Assembly: GCA_964019415.1 (NCBI GenBank)
Contig: OZ025869.1
Coordinates: forward strand, 4,590,765 to 4,654,764
Length of the DNA: 64,000 nt
Source of the DNA: Ianthella basta
Lineage: Eukaryota; Porifera; Demospongiae; Verongiida; Ianthellidae
Direction: 5' to 3'
A program made the translations under genes and the position numbers. Each line of letters opens with the position of its first letter. The stretch's first letter is position 1. The notes below the pieces were generated by a model, which did no database searches, had not been told where the DNA came from, and worked only from the letters and a program-made list of their open reading frames with translations. Below are positions 11,400-20,523 of this stretch, one piece after another.

Positions 11400-12264
11400 T
11401 AAGTTAGAGCACCATTCAGATTCTGACAGATGTACTAGAGTGAGCAAAGTGGTTGTTGCTAGAATATTTAGACCAAAAAACAGCAAAATGGCAGGTAGGG
11501 CATCAGTCACAATCTGAAAGGTGTTCTATCTTACAGAAGAATCTTACCAAGCACAGAAAAATACAATGAACCCTGCCAACAGCTGCTGGCCATCACTTCT
11601 TCAGACTATCGCTCTTGCTCTTTGTGAAATGAAGCAGCGACCGTTGCCTCCGCCATAGATCTATGCCTCCACTGGCCCTACTACATCCTCCATCAACACA
11701 TTTGTGATGCATCGGAGTGATTTCATCAGCAAGAGAGACGTGAAAGCCAGTCGGTGATTGTCTTCCCACGCGGTGTGTGACCCATTCAAGCATAGACACA
11801 AGTGTACAGCAAGCCTACTGTGATGTCACAGCAATATGGCAGATTTTTTTGGACGATATTCCAGAAGTGAGCCATTAGCCCTCTACTAGGGAATTTTGAA
11901 GCGCTCTAACAGCAATTTTCGGTGGTTCTGGACAATAATCTATTATATAAAGGCAATTTGTATAACCGTAACATTGGACCTTTAATCCTCTGTAGTTCAT
12001 CATAACATATGTATTTGCATGCGTATATAAGGAGCTATTCCCTTTTGTAATCAGTACCCCTCTTGTTGGTAGTCTGAACTGTTGCATTGAATCGTGACTA
12101 ATGTGTCCACTGTTTTCCAAGGATGCAGAGGAAAGCCCAATAAGATGTTAAGGAATCTGGTATAGTTAGGAGTAACACAATGACAACTGTAACAACTGTA
12201 TCTTGATGAACAAAATGGATTTGGGAAGTATTTCCCTTAGATTATATCCAAGCCCATGTCATGA
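11400..12264. other. No supported gene
   Basis: Only short frames without motifs or paired splice sites. Confidence 0.4.
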
Positions 12265-12270
12265 GTGCAG

Positions 12271-12450
12271 ATCCTAGGTGGGCACAACATGCCTCTTTTG
12301 GGCCTTCATAATGACTGCAATTGCCCTCTGAACACAAGCAGAAACCCGTTGCGACCTGGTTGGAGCTGTGTCAAAACTCTTTACCACACCATACTCACTA
12401 AATTTGTTGGACACAGATCCAATGCATACGTGACCGCTCAAACTATCTAC
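12271..12450 (+). CDS. Exon of unknown gene
   Basis: An acceptor (ATGAGTGCAG) and a consensus donor (CTAC/GTGAGT) enclose 60 open codons reading ILGGHNMPLLGLHNDCNCPL then NTSRNPLRPGWSC and FVGHRSNAYVTAQTIY. Paired splice sites around a complete open exon support it. The Cys-rich N-terminal half could bind a metal, but I recognise no family. Confidence 0.4.
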
Positions 12451-12833
12451 GTGAGTCCATCTGGTTTATCATCCCATCTTCCAGCCTCTTCAAGCACCAC
12501 AGTATCTCTAAGGCCTGTCTGCTTTGGAAACATTCTCTTCATCAGAGTCTGTGATGTGTGAATGACTTAATCATCTAACTTCTGTTCATTCAGAATCATC
12601 TGATTACATCATATGATTGCATACACACATATACTCTTACTTACTATGCTCTTACACATACAGGATAGGTTATACCCGGTATGCTATAATATAGCTACTT
12701 TAACTTACTCAACTGTGACAAATTTGTCAGGTCCATTAGTTTTGCCCTTTTTGGGAGAGGTTGATCATGGGATGAACATGGGCTGGGAGACACAGCAAAG
12801 TGTTAGTGGGCTGGTTGACTCGAGAGGACTGAC

Positions 12834-12989
12834 CAGCTCCTCCACCACTTGGTCATGACCCTTAATAGTTGCCTCTATTAAAGGTGTTGTGCCATAATAC
12901 CCACCTCTGGTGTTCACATCGTGGCCCTCTTTAATTAACTGCCTCACTTTCAACAAGCCACCCTCTCTACAAGCACTCCAAAGAGCCAT
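12834..12989 (-). CDS. First exon of an ankyrin-repeat protein
   Basis: From an ATG at 12989 the minus strand reads MALWSACREGGLLKVRQLIK, then EGHDVNTRGGYYGTTPLIEA and TIKGHDQVVEELV. This is one complete ankyrin repeat with the GxTPLxxAxxxGHxxVVxxL signature, plus the start of another; such repeats form a helical scaffold for protein binding. The exon ends at a good donor (GCTG/GTCAGT, 12834/12833). No second ankyrin exon was found down to 12451. The BEN-carrying Tc1 element lies only 92 bases upstream of the start codon, so it has displaced or now provides the gene's promoter. Confidence 0.7.
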
Positions 12990-13081
12990 CTCCAATTCTC
13001 TCCAATAGAAGTACAAGTGAAGGTGTGACCTACAGAAGACACAACGGACCAATGGTACTCTCTTATATTGTAAAGAAGGTA

Positions 13082-13143
13082 CGGTACATGTCACAAGTAA
13101 GTAAAATTTTTCCGCTAAACTTCGCGCTTGGCCAGCGCGGTAG
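13082..13143 (+). repeat. Left terminal inverted repeat
   Basis: It pairs with 16783-16845. Shared blocks are the first 19 bases, an AATTTTTCC block and CGCGCTTGG. Confidence 0.8.
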
Positions 13144-13179
13144 CCAGTGAACGTTAGCAAAAATTTCCGCCGAGCAAGT

Positions 13180-13262
13180 GTGAGCAGTCTGTGGAGCATG
13201 TACGCCCTGTCTGCAGAGTGTGTGTGCCCTGACTGCGGAGCGTGTGTGCCCTGACTGCGGAG
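13180..13262 (+). repeat. Subterminal repeats, left
   Basis: A unit of about 22 bases, CGTGTGTGCCCTGACTGCGG and close variants, occurs three to four times. A related GC-rich array (unit near CCAAGTGAGCACTCTGCGGG) lies at 16670-16765 at the other end. Repeated subterminal motifs often bind transposase. Confidence 0.6.
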
Positions 13263-13349
13263 TGGCCACACAAGCGAAATCGTAGTCGCTTTTCACTGAA
13301 GTGCCTGCCTGTAACGCTACGTGGCTCATACGTACGTACGATGGAGCTC

Positions 13350-13445
13350 ATGGAACCAATTCGACTCTTGCGCGAAGATGGCATTGCTGGAAACGGCCGC
13401 TACAACACAAGGTCTGCTGACGATTTGGAGTTACGAGAGCAGAAG
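13350..13445 (+). repeat. Direct repeat shared by both element halves
   Basis: The block TTCGACTCTTGCGCG through GGTCTGCTGACGATTTGGA and TTACGAGAGC recurs in the same orientation at 16452-16540, with changes. It lies just inside the subterminal repeats on each side. Confidence 0.6.
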
Positions 13446-13752
13446 GGCAACGCTGGATATCTCGTTCTGATATATACGTACGTACATGTGCGTATAGACT
13501 ACTACGTACATACATACGCGTGCATGGTATTTGCTCTAGACGCTTTTGGAAGAAGCCAAAGACGACGATTTGAGACTGAGACGGCCGGGGTGAGGGCTAC
13601 GTAAGTTCATAATTCAATATGATGGCGAAAAAACATAGTAACTCGTACCAATATACCAACATTTTAAAATTTCAATAACCATGAGAAACTGTCATACCGT
13701 ACAGAAAGGTTGTCATGCACCATACAGGTAAAAAAGTACAAGTAACAAGAAA

Positions 13753-14834
13753 CTATGTATAAGTCATGTTTTCAGGTTCAGCTGCAGCCATCGTTCTTGT
13801 CTTTCTGCACACCTCGTCCACTGCATTTCGCATATCTTTATTGGCACTCTGCTGAGTTTCCAGTCGTTGCAGCGGGAAGTGCTGCATACACACTGTGAAG
13901 ATGGTTAGTAGCTTCCCTTGATCCAATGGCGACTTTCCCTGTTTTCCACGACAGTTGCTGCTCATCTTCTCCCTCATTGTAAACACCCTGGCGGCCAGCC
14001 AACCGGCCAGGTTTCGTCTTGAGCGACAACTCTGTAAGGTGAGGGTCATCACGTTGTTGGAAATGGTGTAGCAGCCGACAGGGGGGGTAGCCATATTAGC
14101 CCGAGTAGAGACATCTTGCAGTACAATAGGGGCCATCTGGGTGTCTGGGCAGTTTTCTCGGGCGTGCCAGTAAGGCATTGGTCCTGGGGTTGACATCTCC
14201 TGAGGCGGTAGAGGAGCTGTTGGGAAGCAGGCTGCAGTGAAGGCGGTAAGGGCGGGTACTCCAAGGACGGATATGGAGCTGGTGGGATACAGGGCTGTAG
14301 CACTGGCGGTGAGGGCTCTTCCTCCAAGGACTGAGGTTCAGGCTCTGGTATAATGTTGGGCTGCAGCTCCGAGGACTGGGGATGAATGCACCTTTCCCTG
14401 ACTTCCTCCTTTAGAGCTGTCACTTCTTCTTCTAGCGTCTGTAGTCGGCACAGTAGAGCTTCCACTCTGGAAACAGCGTCCACAAGCACGTCTAGCTTGT
14501 CCAGCTTGTCCACGAGAGCGGCGACGATTCTGTCCTCTTGCTGATCCTGGAGTACAGGCGTAGGTGTAGCACTTGGAAGGTCCATGGTCTGAGTTGCAGA
14601 TGCTGAGGCTGCCAGCTCGAACACAAATGGCTCTCCATTGCTGGCGTCTTGTCTTGAGCGAACTCCACCGTTGACATCAACTATTTCTGCGTTGAAAGTC
14701 CTCTTTGTCTTACCCCATGCAACCATGACTTTCTCCCCGACCGCAATGGTGCCCTTCATGATTGCGCTTCTCTTAACCAAAGAGGTTGTCCCCTTGGACC
14801 TTCCATCGCTCCACCGCACAAGCAACTTTTCCAT
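13753..14834 (-). CDS. BEN-domain protein encoded by the transposon (one frame change)
   Basis: From an ATG at 14834 the product starts MEKLLVRWSDGRSKGTTSLV, continues as GEKVMVAWGKTKRTFNAEIV (an SH3/Tudor-like barrel pattern), then a coiled coil with DKLDKLDVLVDAVSRVEALL and LQTLEEEVTALKEEV, then a Pro/Glu-rich linker. Near 14200 the reading shifts one frame and continues into a BEN domain: SRRNLAGWLAARVFT, SSNCRGKQGKSPLDQGKL and NAVDEVCRKTR, ending at 13753. BEN domains bind DNA or chromatin partners. The shift is either a one-base indel or a tiny intron ending at CCCAACAG; introns of about 60 nt are normal here. Total length is near 355 residues. It may be a cofactor for transposition or a silencing-evasion factor; its role is inference. 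Confidence 0.68.
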
Positions 14835-14978
14835 CTCGACTGACTGACTGACTTGACTGACTCGGAAAGGGCAGGATCGAACTCGAAGCTGAAACCAGAT
14901 ATGGTGCATCAAGTTGGAACGGCTACGTGTTTATAGCAAATGCACTCGAGGTGCAAGATTATTACGCAGGATAGTTTC

Positions 14979-15063
14979 GCCAATCAAATTACTGTTTAAT
15001 ATTACACTTCGGTCCGTATCAAAACGGACCAAAGTGTATAATATTTAACGGTAATCTGATCGG
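14979..15063. promoter_or_regulatory. Long palindrome between divergent BEN and transposase genes
   Basis: Arms of about 38 bases pair almost perfectly around a short loop: CCAATCAAATTAC and CTTCGGTCCGT on the left, ACGGACCAAAG and GTAATCTGATCGG on the right. It sits between the two start codons, so it may be a bidirectional promoter or regulator-binding site. A hairpin transposon (MITE) inserted there would look the same. Confidence 0.6.
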
Positions 15064-15163
15064 CTGAAATCTGTTCAAAGGTATCCTCCCTAATAGTATA
15101 AGAATTAAATGATTGATTGTGTGATTCACCAACTTTGGTTTGCAAGTGTGACTGACGGAGAAG

Positions 15164-16189
15164 ATGCCTTTAACGAATTACCAGAGAGAAAGAGCTGTTG
15201 TGCTATGGGCCCAATCTAGACACAAAGCAACGATTGCAGCGATTAAGAGAGACCTGGCCTTGGAAGGGATTATTGCCACTCACAAGACAGTTGGGAACAC
15301 AATTTCTAGATGGTGTGCAACAGGCAGTGTGTGTGACCGTCCAAGGGGTGGGCCTCCGACGAAAGTACCTGAAGCCCATTACCGCTGCATCGATGACGCG
15401 ATGACCCATGATGACGAGCTGACTGCTTCTTCCTTGAAGGACATCCTAAAGAAGAAGTTTGGTGCAGAGAATGTGAAGTATGGTACAAGAACCATTGCTA
15501 GGCTGCGCAATGAACTTGGTTGGACATTCACTACGGCAAGATATTGTCAGGCAATTCGTGATCTCAACAAGAAGAAGAGACTTGCATGGTGTAAACAGTG
15601 CTTGGATGAGAATGAGCGTTTTGAAAATGTCATATTCACAGACGAGTCCACTTTTCAACTGGAGAGCCACCGCAGGAAGTGCTTCCGAAAGAAGAAGACC
15701 CCAAGAAAGCTTAAATACAAGCACAAACACCCACCAAAAATTCATGTCTGGGGTGGAATTTCAAAGCGGGGAGCAACTCACCTGGTCATGTTTGGTGGGA
15801 TAATGAATGCCACAAGGTATGGTGACATCCTTTCAGCCTCTCTTGTGCCCTTTGTCAGGAAGACATATCCAGATGGCCACCGACTCTACCAGGATAACGA
15901 TCCTAAGCACACAAGCAAATACATTCAGAGTTTTTTTCTGCAGAATGGCATCACCTGGTGGAAGAGCCCAGCTGAAAGCCCCGATCTGAATCCCATTGAA
16001 AAAGTTTGGGGATCCATGAAGACATATCTTCGGGACAAGTACAAGCCGAGGAACCTTCCACAGCTGAAGGAAGGTATCAAGACATATTGGAGCAAGCTAA
16101 CACCTGAGCAATGTGTCAAGTACATCGACCACTTGCAAAAGGTCATGCCCATTGTCGTCCAGGAAGAGGGACGCCCTTCAGGACACTGA
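15164..16189 (+). CDS. Tc1/mariner DD34E transposase
   Basis: An uninterrupted 341-residue frame from MPLTNYQRERAVVLW. The N-terminus is a helix-turn-helix/homeodomain-like DNA-binding region (about 1-110, with TIAAIKRDLALEG and TVGNTISRW). The RNase H-like catalytic core has all three acids: D in VIFTDES (about 156), D in QDNDPKHTS, and E in SPDLNPIEKVWG, with exactly 34 residues between the last two (DD34E). Length matches active Tc1 transposases (about 340). No stop or frameshift is present, and an AATAAA lies 150 bases downstream (16339-16344). The enzyme would bind the inverted ends and move the element by cut and paste into TA sites. Confidence 0.93.
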   Translation: MPLTNYQRERAVVLWAQSRHKATIAAIKRDLALEGIIATHKTVGNTISRWCATGSVCDRPRGGPPTKVPEAHYRCIDDAMTHDDELTASSLKDILKKKFGAENVKYGTRTIARLRNELGWTFTTARYCQAIRDLNKKKRLAWCKQCLDENERFENVIFTDESTFQLESHRRKCFRKKKTPRKLKYKHKHPPKIHVWGGISKRGATHLVMFGGIMNATRYGDILSASLVPFVRKTYPDGHRLYQDNDPKHTSKYIQSFFLQNGITWWKSPAESPDLNPIEKVWGSMKTYLRDKYKPRNLPQLKEGIKTYWSKLTPEQCVKYIDHLQKVMPIVVQEEGRPSGH

Positions 16190-16338
16190 TGAACTATGTA
16201 TCTTATTCTAAGGAAGAACAGTTTACTGTGTGTGCTAATGTAATATAATGTTAAATTTGTGACTCAAGTGTGTTGCGAGTGTATTGCTTCATTGAATATT
16301 TGTTATAATTGGATGACACTTGACCTTTTGCATTGTTA

Positions 16339-16344
16339 AATAAA
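16339..16344 (+). terminator. Polyadenylation signal of the transposase gene
   Basis: An AATAAA 150 bases after the stop codon, still inside the element. Confidence 0.55.
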
Positions 16345-16669
16345 CATTGCGCTGTTATGTATAAACATTGCGGTGAACCATAATCCCTGACACCTAAGCT
16401 ATATACTCACAAGCGGGTGCCAGCGCCAGCACTAATCGGATACCGTATCGATTCGTCTCTTGCGCGCAGAGTCGAAAAGATGTCGGGGCTAGACGGCCGC
16501 TGGAACACATGGTCTGCTGATGATTCGGGATTACGAGAGCGTCCTGTCATACACATAAACCGATTTCGTTGTGATCGCGAACTATATACAGCATCGTACG
16601 CAAGTTTTCTCTCTCCGGGGGGAGCCAAGTAAAGTACTACGTGCGTACGTACGTACATGGGTGCCAAGT

Positions 16670-16765
16670 TCCCTCTCCGCGGACGCCAAGTGAGCACTCT
16701 GCGGGCGCAAAGTGAGCACTCTGAGGGTGCCAAGTGAGCATTCCGCAGGGCGTTCATGGTAACCA
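16670..16765 (+). repeat. Subterminal repeats, right
   Basis: Three to four units near CCAAGTGAGCACTCTGCGGG, period about 22. They mirror the left subterminal array in position. Confidence 0.6.
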
Positions 16766-16782
16766 ACGACTTGCCGCTCAGC

Positions 16783-16845
16783 TATACGCGGATACCAAGC
16801 GCGGCGGGCCTGTGGAAAAATTATAGTTACTTGTGACATGTACCG
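16783..16845 (-). repeat. Right terminal inverted repeat
   Basis: Complement of 13082-13143. It ends at ACATGTACCG followed by TA. Confidence 0.8.
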
Positions 16846-16963
16846 TACAGTTCTGTACCTACAAGTGTGTTTTGTGGAAGTTATTAGGCATGCTGGGTAG
16901 GTAATAGCTTGATTCTTCTCTGGACAATCGAGCACACCATGAACACTTGTCAATTCAATGCAA

Positions 16964-16991
16964 CGTTTCGCCCATCACGGGCTTCGTCAGG
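16964..16991 (-). ncRNA. Hammerhead-like motif, isolated
   Basis: The minus strand reads CCTGACGAAGCCC, a loop GTGAT, then GGGCGAAAC. CUGANGA and GAAA flank a GC stem, the arrangement of a hammerhead core. As in the Penelope copies at 28020 and 29092, one extra A precedes the stem. The partner strands and cleavage site were not found, and no Penelope coding remains nearby, so it may be a short relic. Confidence 0.35.
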
Positions 16992-17143
16992 CATACAAAA
17001 GTGTGTTTTGTGTATGTGTGGGTGGGTGTGGTGTGTGGTGGTGTGGCAGTGGTGTGGTGTGGTGTGTGCATGTATCACATCATCATCTTATGCATTCAAT
17101 AATTATTACCTTCTTGTCTCTAGCATCAGGTGCTACTTTGACC

Positions 17144-17802
17144 TCATCTTCTGCCAATGGCTTTTTTCTTCCTCTGTTCGTGCTGCATTTTGGCTGTGTT
17201 TCTTCCCAATTGGGTCATTGTTATCCTATTTTGCCTTCTCCCTACATCAATTCCCAAGTACAGCTTTGCTGTCAGAATGTGGTAGCACTTATTCTTGGCC
17301 AAACAGGTGCACAAGTTCTTAGGAAACAGCTTCACTGCATGAGCCTGTGAGGTACCTTGAACCAAGAAAGCCTTCACCTTGGGAGTATAGCCACAATGGC
17401 TGCTGATCAATGATCATTTGTGCCCTGGTGATTTGGCTTGCTGGCACTGTATCTTGGGGAATTCATGGACATTGTGTGGAGGCTTTACCCTTCATCAGCA
17501 TTTTCTTCACTCTCGTCCTCTGCCAGCTCTTCAGGTTTGCCAGTGCACTCTGTATCATTGCTCTCGTGCTTGCTTCTGCACATTTGTGTGAGCCTCTCTG
17601 CTATCTCTTGAGGTGGGAAGCAATGCTCCAAGTCCATAGCTTCCATACAAATTGCCATTCCTTGAAACTGTGACGTATTGCCCAAGTCCAACCAATCATC
17701 TCTGCAGTTCATTCTTGAAGTAGCACTGTAAGTAGCACCATCCGAGTGGCAGTGAATCAGGGTTAGGGTTAGGGAAGAGACTTCTTTCCATTCTGATACC
17801 AC
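17144..17802 (-). pseudogene. 3' end of a gene with a SWIM-like zinc motif (transposase-like)
   Basis: The minus-strand frame 17410-17144 reads YTPKVKAFLVQGTSQAHAVK, then CTCLAKNKCYHILTAKLYLG and a basic tail TAKMQHEQRKKKAIGRR. CxC plus CxH fits a SWIM zinc-binding motif, and this combination with a basic tail is common at the end of transposon-derived proteins of invertebrates. An upstream frame, 17802-17485, reads DWLDLGNTSQFQGMAICMEA, then CFPPQEIAERLTQM and an acidic stretch EELAEDESEENADEG before a stop or a weak donor (G/GTAAAG). The two could be consecutive exons. Further exons are not identified, and the 1.1-kb duplication begins inside it at 17590. Confidence 0.45.
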
Positions 17803-18678
17803 CAGTATCCATCAGCCTTCTAGTCTTCTGTAACTGTAACAGACAGTTTTGAATCATTAATTTCAGTTTGTTTTACACTTTGTACATGTGTCGTAACTGT
17901 ATTCATGTATTATCTGATCATGCGTTAGAGAATGAATGCATGATATCTTAAGTATACGCATACTATCTATGCATAAGCTATAAGCATGTATAGCTAAATA
18001 TGTATGTAATATTATTATAGGAATGCACGCTTGCACACACACACACGTGCACACACATACCTTCTTTTCCAGTGTTATTTCCACGCACACAGAGTGGTGG
18101 TATAGGAGTAACGACAGCCTTGTCTCTAGTTTGCAAGTAGTGGCAATATTTCTAGCTGGATGGTCGGTTGAGGAACATGCTCGTGCAAGCAAAGTAAGTT
18201 CTAATTTCACACTTATTTCAAAATTGCTATCACTACAAAAAATAGTTTACACCACGACGAGTGTCAAATCACGTGTTAGGAGACCCACAGAAACATGTGC
18301 TTCACTTCTTTGTGCAGAGCTTGCACATGTGCATGCATGTATTGGGTTGTGCAGAACTAGTGCGAGACTACTTCACATCACCAGCTAACATGTACATTGT
18401 GTGACCATGGTCAGAAATTTATACCAGTGGTTAGACATTAATGCAGATTACATAATAACTCAGAATTGGTCGGTCTGGTCCGAATTGGTCCAAAGAATAC
18501 AGCTGACCCCTGTGGCTACTGCTCATTATTCTACACATTGCTTCGAAGCTCTGGTGAAGGAAGTCAGTCATAAAGGGTTCCAGGAAACCCATAGGTGAGG
18601 TGATGGATTTCTTCTGGAGCAGTGAGTTTCAACTGTGAGGATCACCACATGTTCATTACCTGTGGTGAATGAAAGATT
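17590..18678 (+). repeat. 1.1-kb duplication, copy B
   Basis: Second copy of 7578-8680, same orientation, about 9 kb apart. At its left end it continues into a minus-strand frame that is open here. Confidence 0.85.
18073..18193 (+). CDS. Exon of unknown gene inside duplication copy B
   Basis: Same exon as 8069-8189, with acceptor TTCTTTTCCAG and donor AAA/GTAAGT kept, reading VISTHTEWWYRSNDSLVSSL. Conservation of frame and splice sites in both copies is the main support. Confidence 0.45.
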
Positions 18679-19250
18679 GCAGATGATGCAGCAGTGTACA
18701 CCACTACCCTTAAATGCCTTTGAACTCTCTTGCTGCCCAAGCAGCAAGAGAGTTCAAGCATCAAGTGAAAATCAAGGGGCTGGTAGTGGGTTAGGGGGTC
18801 TGATTGGCAATGATTCCTGTTGGGCAATGATTCCTGTTGTTGGGGTTATTTGCGCTCTTGCAGTTGCCTGGGCAATACACTCTGCTACTGGGGTTATTCA
18901 TCCTATTGCTTAGACAGCTGCAGAGCACAGTATTGCTGGGGTTACCATTTCAAGAACAGCTGGAGTTATGCACTATTTGGCTTGCAATTGGGTCAGTCAC
19001 ACGGTTGCAACAACTTCCCATGTGGCTGGCAAGGTGGAAGGTCTAACTCCACTGCCTGTGAATTAAGTGAAATAGTCATGCAGATAGTAGTGAATGCACA
19101 TGATACGAAACTTAATGGTGTATGATTGCCACTGTAACACATGGACTATGTCATGGCCATTACACTGACATCCATATACAGTATCATGGCATTCCAATGA
19201 GGCATTACCCATTGGTGAGCATTCTGAAATGACCATGGTTCAAGTGTTCA

Positions 19251-20180
19251 TTGCGATACCTGCTGTGCAGAAGGCACTATTGTAAGCGCAATATTCACCT
19301 AGCTCGTGCATTGAGCCTGTTGCTACTGTTAGGAGGAGACGTTGAGTTGAACCAAGGGCTGTGGCAGAATCGTGACAATAAAAACGATGGTAGCGTGCCT
19401 GCACCAGTTGTGAGTGAGATTGCTGTTGACACTGGAAAGGTAGCAGGTGTAAATTTGGAGAGTTTGGAAAAGAGACATTCCAGACTAGCAATGCTGTCAG
19501 ACTGTCAACAGAAGCGATTGAACTCTGAAACTAGTGATGATCGTAGAGAAAGACTGGCTGTCCTCTGTGATAATCAGAGAAAGCATTTGCAGTCTGAAAC
19601 ATGTGAAGAACGCAACGAAAGACTGGCTGTCCTCTGTGATAATCAGAGAAAACTTTTGCAGTCTGAAACATGTGAAGAACACGACAAAAAGTTTGCTGTT
19701 CTCTGTGATAATCAGAGGAAATGCTTGCAGTGTGAAGTGAGTGAAGAGCGTGATGGAAGACTTGCTGTCCTTTGTGATAATCAGAGGAAGTGTTAGCAGT
19801 CTGAAACATGTGAAGAATGCAATGAAAGGCTTGCCACCCTCTGTGATAATCAGAGGAGACGACTCCTAACAGAATCAGCTGAAGAGCAAGAGCTGCGATT
19901 GAGCAGAAACCGGGAGTGGAAGAAGGCAAGGAAATTGAATGAATCAATGTGCTATAAGAAAGAAGAAGGAGCAAGCTAAGCTGAGAATGAGAGCAATGAG
20001 GAGACGAAAACAGCAAATGTCTGCAAAAAAGGGATCCTTAGCTGAGGACCCCGAAGCTGATAGCATTGCTGGAGTCAGACTTTCAAATGTAACTGTCACC
20101 AGCTGCAGCATAAGTTCCACTTGTGAGTCCTCAAAAGGATTAGATGATAAATCAAAGTGGATTTGTGTCGAAAGTGACAT
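19251..20180 (+). pseudogene. Gene with degenerate 2A peptide and 23-residue (STPR-like) repeats
   Basis: The frame opens through RYLLCRRHYCKRNIHLARAL into SLLLLLGGDVELNQGL. The last part matches the 2A-type translational skipping signal (D-V-E-x-N-P-G-P), but the NPGP core is NQGL, so skipping is unlikely. It is followed by at least five 23-residue repeats such as ERLAVLCDNQRKLLQS and ETCEERN, the score-and-three period of STPR DNA-binding repeats. A TAG at 19794 interrupts the sixth repeat, after which the same frame resumes; a frame shift near 19945 leads to KKKEQAKLRMRAMRRRKQQM and an acidic tail. 2A-like N-termini of this kind are typical of retroelement and helicase-like mobile genes in invertebrates. 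Confidence 0.6.
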
Positions 20181-20523
20181 GCATACCTATGTGTATGCAT
20201 GCAAAGATTTAATTCCCTTTCTATTTTGGGCTCTAGTACCACGTAATTTTTATTCTGTAGTATGTAATAACACCATCTGCTATAAACCGTTAAAATATTT
20301 TTTATCGAATATATAGTTATTTTTATTGCATTCCGTGCACATCACATATTTTCAGCAAAAACTCACATTATTTATCATCTGTGTATATTTCTTTCAATGG
20401 TGCAAGACAACTTCAACATTATGGTTTAATCTGTTGGGATACATTGTGAGTACAAGAAATGATAGATAGTGGAGGAGTATTTGTAAATGATGCAACAGTA
20501 GCTGTCTTAATCTACACTGTCCA

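Larger units (their letters stand above)
13082..16845 (+). mobile_element. Tc1/mariner transposon carrying a BEN-domain gene
   Basis: The ends are inverted repeats starting CGGTACATGTCACAAGTAA, about 60 bases long with a few mismatches, flanked by TA on both sides (13080-13081 and 16846-16847). This is the target duplication expected of Tc1/mariner. Inside are subterminal GC-rich repeats at each end, an intact DD34E transposase (15164-16189, plus) and a BEN-domain gene (13753-14834, minus), divergently transcribed across a palindrome. Length is 3764 bases, long for this superfamily, whose members usually carry only the transposase. No second, inner pair of inverted repeats was found next to the transposase gene, which argues against a simple Tc1 copy nested in another element. 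Confidence 0.72.

Noticed and set aside
13242-13604. Protein-coding gene in the left end of the Tc1 element
   Set aside because: The frame crosses subterminal repeats and ACGTACGT words, and the similar block on the right end is not open in the same way.
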